A stretch of 64,000 nucleotides of DNA from Bacillus sp. F19 (GTDB lineage Bacteria > Bacillota > Bacilli > Bacillales > Bacillaceae): positions 398,001 to 462,000 of the forward strand of contig CP085710.1 in NCBI GenBank assembly GCA_023823795.1, read 5' to 3'. Below the pieces are notes generated by a model. It was not told the DNA's origin. It ran no database searches and saw nothing but the letters and a program-made list of their open reading frames with translations. Below are positions 42,481 to 51,242 of this stretch, one piece after another. The position numbers and the translations under genes were made by a program. How positions within the stretch are numbered: position 1 is the first letter of the stretch; each line of letters opens with the position of its first letter.

Positions 42481-43032
42481 TTGCTAAACCTGCAAAAAGA
42501 AAACAACAGTATCAAAATGAAAGGCTCCAAGTTTATGTATGTCTGGATGCTGCTTGCTACCTTTGGAGGACTTGCAGCGTGCATCTTTCTTATCGTAAAT
42601 GGTTTTAAATTCGATTCAAAGTACTCGTTTTTTTACCTTGGAGGAGGCTTTTTGCTTTTTCCAATCTTTCTTTATCTAACATTATGGTCACTTCCGGGGT
42701 TCGTACCGGGGAAAACGCTGCTTGTTGTGATAGAAGGGGCAAATGGCTCCATTATTGCCAAGAAAGACACTATTCCCTTTACAAGTATAAAGAGCATCCG
42801 TTTTGTAAGAAACCCGCTCAACCTGATAAATGACATCGTCATCGAAACGTTTCAGGGAGAGGTAAGAAAAATACGGACTTATAACCTAATAGACGATACA
42901 GACTTTGCCATTTTAATAGATCAATATGTTTATCCTAATATGAGTGAAGATGCAAAGGCAGTCTGGGACCGTCATGTGAATTTAAGTGAATTGTTTGAAC
43001 ATGCAAAGTATGAGAGAAAGACAGACATTTAG
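42481..43032 (+). CDS. DUF5381-like two-helix membrane protein (YfjD-like), paralogue 1
   Basis: The 183-residue protein begins at TTG 42481 after GAGGAGGG. It has two membrane helices (about 18-40 and 50-75) joined by a short loop, then a cytoplasmic domain (IPFTSIKSIRFVRNPLNLIN; YNLIDDTDFAILIDQYVYPN). It ends in YERKTD. Two related genes follow (43180 and 43799), all with the LPGF/LIPGK and RNPLNL/RNPVNL motifs. It resembles YfjD of the yfjA-F locus. Function unknown, probably linked to type VII secretion. Confidence 0.7.
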   Translation: MLNLQKENNSIKMKGSKFMYVWMLLATFGGLAACIFLIVNGFKFDSKYSFFYLGGGFLLFPIFLYLTLWSLPGFVPGKTLLVVIEGANGSIIAKKDTIPFTSIKSIRFVRNPLNLINDIVIETFQGEVRKIRTYNLIDDTDFAILIDQYVYPNMSEDAKAVWDRHVNLSELFEHAKYERKTDI

Positions 43033-43044
43033 TTTTTATTGTGA

Positions 43045-43072
43045 GGCCAGCTTTATTAAGCTGGCCTTGATT
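43045..43072 (+). terminator. Hairpin after paralogue 1
   Basis: GGCCAGC-TTTATTAA-GCTGGCC is a perfect stem followed by TTGATTT. It may stop or weaken transcription into the next paralogue. Confidence 0.5.
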
Positions 43073-43179
43073 TAGATTATGTTCTTCATCCTTTTAGGGT
43101 TAGAGATGAAAGATAGAAAGAACCTGTTATAAATGGGCAAGTATCTTTTAGAAAATGTAATGCAAAGGAGCTGAGTAAC

Positions 43180-43737
43180 TTGCCTTATACACATGAAGAA
43201 CCCAGCTTTATAAAAATAAGAGCTCCATTGTTAATGTATCTATGGATGGGACTTTTTATATTTGGAGGTTTAACAGCTTGTTATTTATTGATTACTTATG
43301 GATTGAAATTTGAGTCGGATTATTCATTAATCTATTTGGGTGGCGGCTTGATTTTATCTCCCTTTTTTATATATGAAGCTCTTTGGGCACTTCCAGGATT
43401 TATTCCAGGAAAAGTTTTATTTATTCTATATAAGGGAGAGAACGGCAGTATTGTTTCTAAGAAAAAAACTGTACAGTTTAAAAATATCCGAAATATTAAT
43501 TTTAAGAGAAACCCGTTAAACTTATTTAATGAGGTTATAGTAGAGACCTATGATAACAAGAGCGTTAAATTCAAAACATACAATTTACTTCATGAAGTAA
43601 ACTTCTATGACATAGTTGATGAACACATTTTTCCGAATATGACAGATGAAGTTAAAATAGCCTGGAACCGAAAAATATCTGATGATCAATTTCTTAAAAG
43701 CATGAATTATGAGAGGAAAAATCATAAAGCAGATTAG
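43180..43737 (+). CDS. DUF5381-like two-helix membrane protein (YfjD-like), paralogue 2
   Basis: The 185-residue protein starts at TTG 43180 after AAAGGAGCTG. It has the same layout as paralogue 1: two helices (about 19-42 and 50-75), LPGFIPGKVLFILYKGENGS, then FKRNPLNLFNEVIVETYDNK and the C-terminal MNYERK. Overall similarity to paralogue 1 is strong by eye, while codon use has become more AT-rich. It is a tandem duplicate of unknown function. Confidence 0.7.
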   Translation: MPYTHEEPSFIKIRAPLLMYLWMGLFIFGGLTACYLLITYGLKFESDYSLIYLGGGLILSPFFIYEALWALPGFIPGKVLFILYKGENGSIVSKKKTVQFKNIRNINFKRNPLNLFNEVIVETYDNKSVKFKTYNLLHEVNFYDIVDEHIFPNMTDEVKIAWNRKISDDQFLKSMNYERKNHKAD

Positions 43738-43798
43738 TATCCAAGTAGATCTGTGATTACCTTTTTGAAATTATCTATCGTTTTTTTGGAGGGAACAA

Positions 43799-44329
43799 AT
43801 GCTTAATGCAATATCATAGAACTCAAAACTATATATCAAAGGAAACAAATTTTATTACGGAGTTTTGGCAGCTTTTATTTTAGGAGGCTTATTTGGGTCA
43901 AGTTATGCAATCTCAGAAGGGTTTGGGTTTGTTGGCGGCTTTCTATTCTTTCCAATCTTCCTCTATTTGTTTTTCTGGTTTCTGCCGGGGCTTATTCCTG
44001 GAAAGGTCTTAATTTCATTGTTACAAGGCGAAGGCGGATATCTGCGTACTAAGAAAGGCGATATCGCATTCCAACATATTAAGCAAATTAATTTAGCGCG
44101 TAATCCTGTAAATTTGGTCAACCGTATTGTTATTAAAACCTTTGATGAAATAGTTTATGAAATTCCTGCATACGACCTTATTGATGAAACGGACTTCGCT
44201 GTTATTGTAGATAAGTACATCTTTTCCCATATGTGTAGTGAGACTCAGCTTGCATGGAACCGTAATGTAAATCTTGATAAGTTATTTAGAGAAGTGAATT
44301 ATGAGAGGAAAGCAGATGTAAAAGATTAA
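43799..44329 (+). pseudogene. DUF5381-like paralogue 3 with nonsense codon 7 (YfjE-like)
   Basis: ATG 43799 follows TTGGAGGGAACAA, a good ribosome site. The frame reads MLNAIS, then TAG (43817), then NSKLYIKGNKFYYGVLAAFI in the same frame and on through the two helices, LPGLIPGKVLISLLQGEGGY and RNPVNLVNRIV, to the stop at 44329. Only the TAG interrupts it. A restart at TTG 43865 would give 154 residues that lack part of the first helix. It is probably inactive or expressed only by readthrough. Confidence 0.75.
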
Positions 44330-44408
44330 TAGGTAAACATCGATATCTTAAGTTTGAGAAGAAGAATGCCGATTCAAATTATTGAATAATTAGACTTCCT
44401 CAATTATG

Positions 44409-44446
44409 AAAAAACCCCGTATTCCAACCGAATACGGGGTTTTTTC
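44409..44446. terminator. Strong bidirectional terminator before the gas-vesicle operon
   Basis: AAAACCCCGTATT-CCAACCG-AATACGGGGTTTT is a perfect stem with A and T runs on both sides. It isolates the gvp operon from the type VII locus. Confidence 0.9.
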
Positions 44447-44640
44447 ATCCCCATAACGAAGAAAAATCCCCTTTGGATCACTTTGTAACAGTTTTGTAAT
44501 AAATTTACCTTTTTTGTCTTACTTTCTGTAAAACTCCACAAAAATGCTTTGATTACAGCGTTTATTCATTACAAAATTTAAAACCTAAAGGAAAATATTA
44601 GAAAATTATGAAATGTTAGTTCTTGTTTTTTCTAACCCAT

Positions 44641-44666
44641 GTTTTAAGCCAAGTTTTAAAAGGTAT
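44641..44666 (+). promoter_or_regulatory. Sigma-B-like promoter of the gvp operon
   Basis: GTTTTA (44641-44646), 14 bases, then AGGTAT (44661-44666). The sigma-B consensus in Bacillus is GTTTAA with 12-15 bases to GGGTAT. Transcription would start about 60 bases before gvpA. Confidence 0.55.
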
Positions 44667-44734
44667 ATCCCATGTAACAAAGCGATTAGGGCTTGCCCAA
44701 ATTTACATCGTCAATGAAGGGAGCTAATAAAGAG

Positions 44735-45004
44735 ATGAGTATTCAAAAAAGCACGGATAGTTCGAGTTTAGCGGAAGTTATTGACCGGATTCTTGACAAA
44801 GGAATTGTAATTGATGCATTTGCCAGGGTGTCGCTTGTTGGAATTGAGATTTTAACGATTGAAGCAAGGGTTGTGATTGCAAGCGTCGACACTTGGCTGC
44901 GATATGCAGAGGCTGTCGGTTTGCTGCGTGATGAAGTGCAGGAGGAAGGTCTTGCAAATCTTCAAAAGAATGAACGAAGCACACAATCAGCTTTTAACTT
45001 TTAA
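44735..45004 (+). CDS. gvpA: Gas vesicle structural protein GvpA
   Basis: The start is ATG 44735; 89 residues. The GvpA core is clear: [20 protein letters not shown], then [20 protein letters not shown] and [14 protein letters not shown]. It forms the ribbed hollow shell of gas vesicles, excluding water while letting gas pass. It is the first gene of a 14-gene operon in Priestia megaterium order. Its partner gvpB at 46073 is almost identical over the core. Confidence 0.95.
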   Translation: MSIQKSTDSSSLAEVIDRILDKGIVIDAFARVSLVGIEILTIEARVVIASVDTWLRYAEAVGLLRDEVQEEGLANLQKNERSTQSAFNF

Positions 45005-45043
45005 TAGATGAATCATTATTATATGAAGAAATGGGGATAAATC

Positions 45044-45529
45044 ATGGCAGGCAAAGATAAGAAAGAAAAAATGGAAAATCAGGAAGAATCGAATCAGCAA
45101 GAAGAACAGAATCAAGATGAGAAACAGCACAATTCCTTAAATTATGTGATTTTAGGCGGAGTTGTTGGAGCAGGAATCGGATTGCTTTCAAGTCCTGAGA
45201 CAAGCAAAAAGGTGTTTAACAGTCTTGGGCAATCAGAAGCAGTAAGAGTGGCCGGCAAGGAATTAAGAAGAACGGCACAGGAAATCATTACTGAGCAGGC
45301 AATGGTTGCGCTCAGACAGACAGCAACAGGCTACCTTGATAAAGGAAACTTAAGCAGCCTGCTTGCACCGAAGAAAAAGAAAGAATCTTCTCCGGAAAAT
45401 GAGAAAAGTGAAGAAAAGGAATTAGACTCTTCTCAATATGATGAGTTGAAAGAGGAAAACAAAAACATGAATGACCAGCTTCAGCGCATTGAAGAAATGC
45501 TGAATCAGCTCATTGAAGCGAAGAAATAA
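45044..45529 (+). CDS. gvpP: Gas vesicle protein GvpP (YtxH-like)
   Basis: The 161-residue protein has a Glu/Gln-rich start, a hydrophobic glycine segment (YVILGGVVGAGIGLLSSPET, about 33-52) as in YtxH proteins, and an acidic coiled tail. It sits between gvpA and gvpQ as in Priestia megaterium. Its role is not well defined; it may help shell assembly or clustering. Confidence 0.85.
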   Translation: MAGKDKKEKMENQEESNQQEEQNQDEKQHNSLNYVILGGVVGAGIGLLSSPETSKKVFNSLGQSEAVRVAGKELRRTAQEIITEQAMVALRQTATGYLDKGNLSSLLAPKKKKESSPENEKSEEKELDSSQYDELKEENKNMNDQLQRIEEMLNQLIEAKK

Positions 45530-45556
45530 TGGATTTGCCCTGAAAGGGGTGATTAG

Positions 45557-46051
45557 ATGGATAAAATGAAAAAAGCTGCTTTAAAAGCTGGAAAAAAAAT
45601 CATTGAAAATACGCCTGAACCTATTAAAGAAAAGGTTGAGGATAAGGTTAAAGAAAAGGTTAAAGAAAAGGTTAAAGAAAAAGCGAAGGAAAAATTCGTC
45701 GAGAAGACAGAGGAAAAGCTGCAGGAAAAAGTAAATGCAGCTGCCGAAAAGCTTGGCCATGCAAAAGACGAGAATGCAGATAAAGTTCATGGCAAAGCTG
45801 AAGAAGCAAAAGAGAAAGTGCAGGATATTCTGCTGTCTGTCAGAGACAAGCTGGGCAACGTGAAAGAAGCGGGAAAAGATTTTCAAGAGAAAATCTCTTC
45901 TAAAGATGATAAGAAAAAAGTGAAAGGCTATAAAGGCATAAAAGGTGTCAATCAAATCAAAAGCTCCACAGATTTAAAAAGCTCTACGAAGATCAAAAGT
46001 TCCAATGATATTAAATCTTCTACAGATATAAAATTATCAATTGGATCTTAA
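45557..46051 (+). CDS. gvpQ: Gas vesicle protein GvpQ, Lys/Glu repeat protein
   Basis: The 164-residue protein is highly charged. Residues 21-50 repeat KEKV or KEKA units, encoded by near-identical 12-base repeats (45630-45690). The end is a series of IKSSTD/IKSSND-like units (about 134-160). It lies in the GvpQ position after gvpP. The helical charged repeats suggest a scaffold; GvpQ's exact role is unknown. Confidence 0.85.
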   Translation: MDKMKKAALKAGKKIIENTPEPIKEKVEDKVKEKVKEKVKEKAKEKFVEKTEEKLQEKVNAAAEKLGHAKDENADKVHGKAEEAKEKVQDILLSVRDKLGNVKEAGKDFQEKISSKDDKKKVKGYKGIKGVNQIKSSTDLKSSTKIKSSNDIKSSTDIKLSIGS

Positions 46052-46072
46052 CCCTGAGAGGAGAATACAGAA

Positions 46073-46333
46073 ATGTCGATCCAAAAAAGCAACAACAGTT
46101 CGAGTTTAGCAGAGGTTATTGACCGGATTTTGGATAAAGGGATCGTAATAGACGCTTTTGCAAGAGTATCAGTAGTCGGAATTGAGATTTTAACGATTGA
46201 AGCACGAGTCGTTATAGCAAGTGTGGATACTTGGTTGCGTTATGCAGAGGCTGTAGGTCTCCTTCGTGATGAAGTTGAGGAAAATGGTCTCCCTGAGCAA
46301 TCAAATGAAAGAAGTTCACAGTTTAGTATTTAA
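46073..46333 (+). CDS. gvpB: Gas vesicle structural protein GvpB (GvpA paralogue)
   Basis: The 86-residue protein is nearly the same as GvpA through the core ([40 protein letters not shown]), differing mainly at the C-terminal tail. In Priestia megaterium GvpB is the main shell protein. GAGAGGAGAATACAGAA precedes ATG 46073. Confidence 0.94.
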   Translation: MSIQKSNNSSSLAEVIDRILDKGIVIDAFARVSVVGIEILTIEARVVIASVDTWLRYAEAVGLLRDEVEENGLPEQSNERSSQFSI

Positions 46334-46396
46334 GTAATACAAATGGCTCCTGCTTCTTACCTTTAAACGGCTGAAGGAACAATCGGAGGCGACACT

Positions 46397-46660
46397 ATGG
46401 CTATTAAAGAAATCATGAAAAACGTAAACGACTTTTTCAGCGAACATGTAGCACCGCCGCACAAAATCACTTCTGTTGAAGCGATGGATGAGGGCTGGAG
46501 AGTGACGGTTGAAGTGATTGAAGAAAAAGAATATATGAAGAAATATGCAAAAGATGAAATGCTCGGAACCTATGATTGTCAGTTAAACAAAGATAAGGAA
46601 GTCACGTCTTTTAAAAGACTGGACATTCGCTACCGAAGCGCAATCGGTATGGAACAGTAA
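46397..46660 (+). CDS. gvpR: Gas vesicle protein GvpR (GvpO family)
   Basis: The 87-residue protein matches the GvpO/GvpR family: GWRVTVEVIEEKEYMKKYAK and YDCQLNKDKEVTSFKRLDIRY. GvpO-type proteins affect expression or assembly of gas vesicles. It lies directly before gvpN, as in Priestia megaterium. Confidence 0.88.
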   Translation: MAIKEIMKNVNDFFSEHVAPPHKITSVEAMDEGWRVTVEVIEEKEYMKKYAKDEMLGTYDCQLNKDKEVTSFKRLDIRYRSAIGMEQ

Positions 46661-46688
46661 GGGATGAGCGGGCAGGAGGCAAGTAAAG

Positions 46689-47612
46689 ATGACGGTCTTA
46701 AAAGAAAAGGTAAAGAAAGATGCAAGAGCATTGATACAGGACGATGAGACGAAGGATATTCTCAAGCGTTCGCTGCAATACTTGAAAGCCGGATATTCAG
46801 TACATTTTACAGGCCCCTCAGGTGCAGGAAAAACCTCCCTTGCGCTTGCTCTTGCCAAAAAAAGAAAACGGCCGGTCATGCTTATGCACGGAAATCACGA
46901 ATTAAATAATAAAGATTTAATCGGGGATTTTACAGGCTATACGAGTAAAAAGGTCGTCGATCAGTATGTCAGATCTGTTTATAAAAAAGATGAAACTGTC
47001 AGCGAAATGTGGAAAGACGGACGGCTGCTTGAAGCAGTTAAAAACGGATATACGTTAATTTACGATGAGTTCACTAGGTCCCGCCCTACTACCAATAATA
47101 TTTTTCTATCGATTTTAGAAGAGGGTGTTCTGCCGTTATATGGCTCTAAATTAACAGAACCATTTGTCCGGGTTCATCCCGATTTCGCAGTCATATTCAC
47201 CAGTAATCCTGCTGAATATGCAGGAGTTTACGATACGCAGGATGCCTTGCTTGATCGCTTGATTACGATGTTCATAGATTATAAAGATGTTGAACGCGAG
47301 ACGAGAATCGTAGCCGAAAAAACAGATGTAGAAGAAAACGAAGCAAGAGCTATTACCACTCTCGTTACGAATTTACGGGATGCTTGCTCAAACGATAAGA
47401 ATAATGGTCCTAGTTTGAGAGCTTCGATTATGATAGCGAAGCTTGCAGCAGAACAGGATATTCCAATAGATGGTGAAGATCCGGATTTTCAAAGCCTTTG
47501 CATTGATATTTTATGTCATCCAATCAGCAGATGTCTTGATTCGGATCATGCTAAAGCAGATGCAGAGCAATTAATAATAGATGAATGCAGCAAAATGGAC
47601 GTCTTGGATTAG
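46689..47612 (+). CDS. gvpN: Gas vesicle AAA ATPase GvpN
   Basis: The 307-residue MoxR-type ATPase has Walker A FTGPSGAGKTS (about 40-50), Walker B TLIYDEFTRS (about 122-131), sensor AVIFTSNPAEYAG and an Arg finger region ALLDRLITMF. GvpN drives shell elongation, so vesicles stay small without it. AGGAGGCAAGTAAAG precedes ATG 46689. Confidence 0.95.
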   Translation: MTVLKEKVKKDARALIQDDETKDILKRSLQYLKAGYSVHFTGPSGAGKTSLALALAKKRKRPVMLMHGNHELNNKDLIGDFTGYTSKKVVDQYVRSVYKKDETVSEMWKDGRLLEAVKNGYTLIYDEFTRSRPTTNNIFLSILEEGVLPLYGSKLTEPFVRVHPDFAVIFTSNPAEYAGVYDTQDALLDRLITMFIDYKDVERETRIVAEKTDVEENEARAITTLVTNLRDACSNDKNNGPSLRASIMIAKLAAEQDIPIDGEDPDFQSLCIDILCHPISRCLDSDHAKADAEQLIIDECSKMDVLD

Positions 47613-47623
47613 AGGAGTGTTTG

Positions 47624-48391
47624 ATGATGAGTGAACAAGAAATGGGTATATATATTTTCAGCGGAATTCAAACGACGGAAGATGAGGATTTTGGAACAGT
47701 GGAAATTGAAGGCGAAGAGAGGGAAACCTTTACGATTCGCTACAAAGATGCTGCGATGGTTGCAGCCGAGGTTCCAATGAAAATCTATCATCCGAATCGT
47801 CAAAATTTGATGATGCATCAGCACGCTGTTGCCGCGATTATGAGCAAAAATGATACAGTCATCCCGATCAGCTTCGGGAATGTTTTTACATCCAAAGAAG
47901 ATGTAAAAGTCCTTCTGGAAAACCTGTATCCTCAGTTTGAAAAGCTCTTCCCGGCAATTAAAGGGAAGATTGAAGTCGGGTTAAAAGTCATCGGCAAAAA
48001 AGAATGGCTTGAAGCAAAAGTAAATGAGTATCCAGTGGTTGGGAAAATGTCAGCTTCTGTGAAGGGCAAGTCTGAAGCGGCCGGATATTATGAACGCATT
48101 CAGCTTGGAGGCATTGCTCAGAAACTGTTTGCTGATCTTCAAAGGGAAGTGAAAGCCGAGGTGTTTACGCCGCTTGAAGAAGCAGCTGATGCCGCAAAAG
48201 CAAATGAACCGACTAGCGAAACAATGCTATTAAATGCCGCATTCTTAATTGATCGTGATTCTGAGGAGCTTTTTGATCAGAAGGTAAATGATGCACATGA
48301 AAAATGGAAAGATAAAGTCGAATTTAACTACAGCGGTCCATGGCCTGCTTACAACTTTGTGAACATCAGGTTAAAAGTAGAGGAAAGCTGA
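47624..48391 (+). CDS. gvpF: Gas vesicle protein GvpF
   Basis: I choose ATG 47624 (ATGATG pair, after AGAGGAGTGTTTG), giving 255 residues; an in-frame TTG or ATG inside gvpN is less likely. GvpF/L features are visible: GIYIFSGIQ at the start, VIPISFGNVFTSKEDVKVLL, a central Lys/Glu helix and the end WPAYNFVNIRLK (Gly-Pro-W-P-x-Y). GvpF binds GvpA early in assembly. Paralogous to gvpL. Confidence 0.93.
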   Translation: MMSEQEMGIYIFSGIQTTEDEDFGTVEIEGEERETFTIRYKDAAMVAAEVPMKIYHPNRQNLMMHQHAVAAIMSKNDTVIPISFGNVFTSKEDVKVLLENLYPQFEKLFPAIKGKIEVGLKVIGKKEWLEAKVNEYPVVGKMSASVKGKSEAAGYYERIQLGGIAQKLFADLQREVKAEVFTPLEEAADAAKANEPTSETMLLNAAFLIDRDSEELFDQKVNDAHEKWKDKVEFNYSGPWPAYNFVNIRLKVEES

Positions 48392-48392
48392 T

Positions 48393-48656
48393 ATGCTTCA
48401 TAAATTGGTTACCGCACCAATGAATCTTGTAGTTAAAATCGGACAAAAGGTACAGGAAGAAGCAGAGAAAGAGTTATATGACCTTCCTGCTATTCAGCAA
48501 AAGCTCATTCACCTCCAAATGATGTTTGAGCTCGGCGAGATTCCTGAGAAAGCTTTTCAAGAAAAAGAAGAAGAGCTTTTGACAAGGTATGAAATTGCCA
48601 AGCGCAGGGAAATGGAAGAGTGGGATAAGCTGACGAAACCAAGAAACGAGGGATAA
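48393..48656 (+). CDS. gvpG: Gas vesicle protein GvpG
   Basis: The 87-residue helical protein has the GvpG pattern: LVTAPMNLVVKIGQKVQEEA, LIHLQMMFELGEIPEKAF and a Glu/Arg-rich end. It starts two bases after gvpF stops, showing coupling. GvpG is thought to act with GvpF and GvpL in nucleation. Confidence 0.92.
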   Translation: MLHKLVTAPMNLVVKIGQKVQEEAEKELYDLPAIQQKLIHLQMMFELGEIPEKAFQEKEEELLTRYEIAKRREMEEWDKLTKPRNEG

Positions 48657-48660
48657 GCAG

Positions 48661-49470
48661 ATGGGCGACTTGATTTATTTATATGGATTGATACCAACTA
48701 AAGAAGCGGCAGCACATCAATCGTTTCCATCTTTCAAAGGCTTTGATGGTGAACGCAAGCTATACACCATTCCGATCAACAATGTCACCGTAGTTGTTTG
48801 CAAACTGGATTCTGATCATTATTCAGAAGAAGCCATTAAAGACAAGATCGAAAGTGATATGGACTGGCTGCAGGAAAAAGCGTTCCATCATCATGAAACG
48901 GTTGCCGCCCTTTATAAGAGCTTCACAATCATTCCGCTTAAATTTTGCACGATTTATAAGAATGAAGATAGCCTGAAGCAAACCATTCAATCCAATGATA
49001 CAAGGATTGTAGAGACACTTTCCATGCTGCAGGGGAAAGAAGAATGGAATGTGAAAATCTATTCTGACGATAATGAACTGAAAAAGCAGGTAAGTGAAAA
49101 CAATTCCGCAATCGAAGCGAAGAAACAGGAAATAAGCGAACTGCCTCGCGGAAGACAATTTTTCGAAAAGAAAAAGATTGATAAGCTGATCGAGGATGAG
49201 CTTGAAAATGAGAAGAATCGAGTTTGTGAACAAGTGCATGAGAAGCTGAAGGAGCATTCGCTTCACGCAGCTATTAAGAAAAATTGGAGCAAAGATGTCA
49301 CAGGACTAAAAGAAAACATGGCCTGGAACAGCGTGTTTCTTCTTCCGATTCCGAAAGTGGAAAGCTTCTTGGAAGAAATGAAGCAGTTTGAACAGGAACT
49401 TGGCGGCACTGGCTGGAGATTCGAAGCTACAGGCCCATGGCCGGCTTACCATTTTTCCAGTTTTTCATAA
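48661..49470 (+). CDS. gvpL: Gas vesicle protein GvpL
   Basis: The 269-residue GvpF/GvpL family member opens with LIYLYGLIPTKEA, has TIIPLKFCTIYKNEDSLKQT in the first domain, a long charged helix (about 145-200), and ends in GPWPAYHFSSFS. It shares the terminal Gly-Pro-Trp-Pro-Ala-Tyr with GvpF. It acts in the assembly complex with other minor Gvp proteins. Confidence 0.93.
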   Translation: MGDLIYLYGLIPTKEAAAHQSFPSFKGFDGERKLYTIPINNVTVVVCKLDSDHYSEEAIKDKIESDMDWLQEKAFHHHETVAALYKSFTIIPLKFCTIYKNEDSLKQTIQSNDTRIVETLSMLQGKEEWNVKIYSDDNELKKQVSENNSAIEAKKQEISELPRGRQFFEKKKIDKLIEDELENEKNRVCEQVHEKLKEHSLHAAIKKNWSKDVTGLKENMAWNSVFLLPIPKVESFLEEMKQFEQELGGTGWRFEATGPWPAYHFSSFS

Positions 49471-49489
49471 AAAGTGAGGGATCTGACAG

Positions 49490-49711
49490 ATGTCTCTTAG
49501 AGAATCCGTTGAAAATAAGGATATAGCCCTTATTGATATTTTAGATGTCATCCTCGATAAGGGTGTGGCAATCAAAGGTGATTTAATCATTTCGATCGCA
49601 GGTGTAGATCTTGTGTATTTGGATCTAAGGGTTCTGATTGCTTCAGTTGAAACGCTTGTTCAATCAAAAGCAGGCAACCGAAAGCCCGTCACATCTGATC
49701 AATTCGGGTAA
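49490..49711 (+). CDS. gvpS: Gas vesicle protein GvpS (GvpA/J-like)
   Basis: The 73-residue GvpA-like protein has the core ALIDILDVILDKGVAIKGDL and VYLDLRVLIASVETLV. It lacks the longer tail of GvpA. GvpS, GvpJ and GvpM types are minor shell proteins thought to form the tips or start vesicle growth. Confidence 0.92.
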   Translation: MSLRESVENKDIALIDILDVILDKGVAIKGDLIISIAGVDLVYLDLRVLIASVETLVQSKAGNRKPVTSDQFG

Positions 49712-49731
49712 GCAGAGGGAGGAGTTAGTCG

Positions 49732-50016
49732 ATGCAACAGGCGAGCCAAACAAATGGTAGAATCCAGCTTGATCCTGAAAATGCTGAACACGGACTTGCG
49801 CAGCTAGTCCTGACCGTCGTTGAGCTTCTCAGACAAATTGTCGAACGTCATGCGATGAGGCGGGTGGAGGGTGGAACGCTGACGGACGAGCAAATTGAAG
49901 ATCTTGGAGCAGCCTTGATGAACCTGGAAGATAAAATGGAAGAATTGAAAGAGGTCTTTGGCCTTGACGCTGAAGATTTGAATATAGATCTTGGCCCTTT
50001 AGGCAGCTTGTTATAA
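49732..50016 (+). CDS. gvpK: Gas vesicle protein GvpK
   Basis: The 94-residue protein has the GvpK signature GLAQLVLTVVELLRQIVERH followed by AMRRVEGGTLTDEQIEDLG and a short acidic tail. GvpK is essential for vesicle formation in several hosts. GGGAGGAGTTAGTCG precedes ATG 49732. Confidence 0.94.
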   Translation: MQQASQTNGRIQLDPENAEHGLAQLVLTVVELLRQIVERHAMRRVEGGTLTDEQIEDLGAALMNLEDKMEELKEVFGLDAEDLNIDLGPLGSLL

Positions 50017-50045
50017 CCTAACGCGGCCACTTGGAGGGACATGTA

Positions 50046-50378
50046 ATGGCAGTCCAAAGCAATATGCAATCAAGTACGATTGTTGATGTACTGGAAAAGA
50101 TTCTGGATAAAGGTGTTGTCATCGCAGGTGATATTACGGTAGGAATTGCCGATGTCGAACTGCTGACAATTAAAATCCGCCTCATTGTCGCTTCTGTTGA
50201 CAAAGCAAAAGAAATCGGCATGGACTGGTGGGAGAATGATCCTTATCTAAGCTCCAAAGCGGAGAATAACAATACAAAGGCACTAGAAGAAGAAAATAAG
50301 AAATTGAATGAACGACTGGAGCTGCTTGAAAAACAGCTTGGCTCAAATCGTTTAAATACAGCTAACCAACTAAAATAA
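50046..50378 (+). CDS. gvpJ: Gas vesicle protein GvpJ
   Basis: The start is ATG 50046, after TGGAGGGACATGTA; 110 residues. The GvpA-like core is STIVDVLEKILDKGVVIAGD and ELLTIKIRLIVASVDKAKEI, followed by a Glu/Lys/Asn coiled tail (about 75-110). GvpJ is a minor shell protein placed at cone tips. Confidence 0.93.
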   Translation: MAVQSNMQSSTIVDVLEKILDKGVVIAGDITVGIADVELLTIKIRLIVASVDKAKEIGMDWWENDPYLSSKAENNNTKALEEENKKLNERLELLEKQLGSNRLNTANQLK

Positions 50379-50392
50379 TGGAGGGATTTACA

Positions 50393-51214
50393 ATGGCGGA
50401 ACAAACAAAATTAGACAACTCACAGGTGGAAAATACGAAAGCAGAGAACTCTAACAAAGAGAACTCAAATAAAGAGCAATCAACTCAGGAAAAATCATCA
50501 AGAAGAAGCGCGCCAATTAAACGCACGGTCGCAGGCAGTATCCTGGGCGCTACAGTCGGCTATCTGGCAACACCTGAAAACGGGAAGAAGCTTCTTGCCC
50601 GTATTGATACAGATGAATTAAAAAGCAAAGCTGCAGACTTTGGAAAAGCAGCGAAAGAAAAATCGTTCCAAGGTGCTTCAAGCTTAAAATCATCAGCTGC
50701 TAATCTATTTAAAAAAGATAAAAATCAGTCAGATGATTCTGATCAAGACGATTCAGTGAACAATTCATCAGAAGAAGAAACTTCATCTTCAAATTCAAAT
50801 GAAGATTTCGAGGCATTAAAGCAGGATAACCAGACTCTTCAAGAACGTCTTCAGCAGCTTGAGGAAAAAATGAACCAATTAAGCGGCCAAAGCAATTCAG
50901 AAGAAGAAGATGATGAAGAAGACGATAAGGAAGAAGAAGAAACACCAAGCAAGAAAAAAACAAGCAAATCAAAAGCTGAATCTGATGACTCCGAAGAAGG
51001 CGAAGATGATGATGAGATAGAAGAGGACGAAGAAGAAGAAGAAATGATGTACGATGGCAAAGAAGAAGACAAAAAGACGAAAAAATCAGCACGCGGAAGA
51101 AAACCAAAGACTTCAAAATCCTCAAAAGCAAAAGATGAAAAAGCCAAGGATGAAAAAGATGAAGAAGAATCAGAAGATACTTCTCTAAGCAGCGACGATG
51201 ACACATCATCTTAA
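50393..51214 (+). CDS. gvpT: Gas vesicle protein GvpT, acidic YtxH-like
   Basis: The start is ATG 50393, after GGAGGGATTTACA; 273 residues. A YtxH-like segment (VAGSILGATVGYLATPENGK, about 45-64) is followed by a long, very acidic tail with runs of Asp/Glu and Lys (about 165-270), encoded by GAA/GAT repeats. The tail is likely disordered. It fits GvpT of Priestia megaterium; role unclear. Confidence 0.88.
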   Translation: MAEQTKLDNSQVENTKAENSNKENSNKEQSTQEKSSRRSAPIKRTVAGSILGATVGYLATPENGKKLLARIDTDELKSKAADFGKAAKEKSFQGASSLKSSAANLFKKDKNQSDDSDQDDSVNNSSEEETSSSNSNEDFEALKQDNQTLQERLQQLEEKMNQLSGQSNSEEEDDEEDDKEEEETPSKKKTSKSKAESDDSEEGEDDDEIEEDEEEEEMMYDGKEEDKKTKKSARGRKPKTSKSSKAKDEKAKDEKDEEESEDTSLSSDDDTSS

Positions 51215-51242
51215 CTGAGACTAAAAAGGAGGAGACATGGAG

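Noticed and set aside
45630-45690. Possible CRISPR-like direct repeats
   Set aside because: The 12-base repeats have no spacers and encode the KEKV units of GvpQ. No CRISPR array was seen in the window.
45581-45955. Minus-strand Phe-rich frame opposite gvpQ
   Set aside because: It is the mirror image of Lys/Glu codon repeats in gvpQ.
50709-51209. Minus-strand Leu/Ser-rich frames opposite gvpT
   Set aside because: They mirror the GAA/GAT repeats that encode the acidic tail of GvpT.
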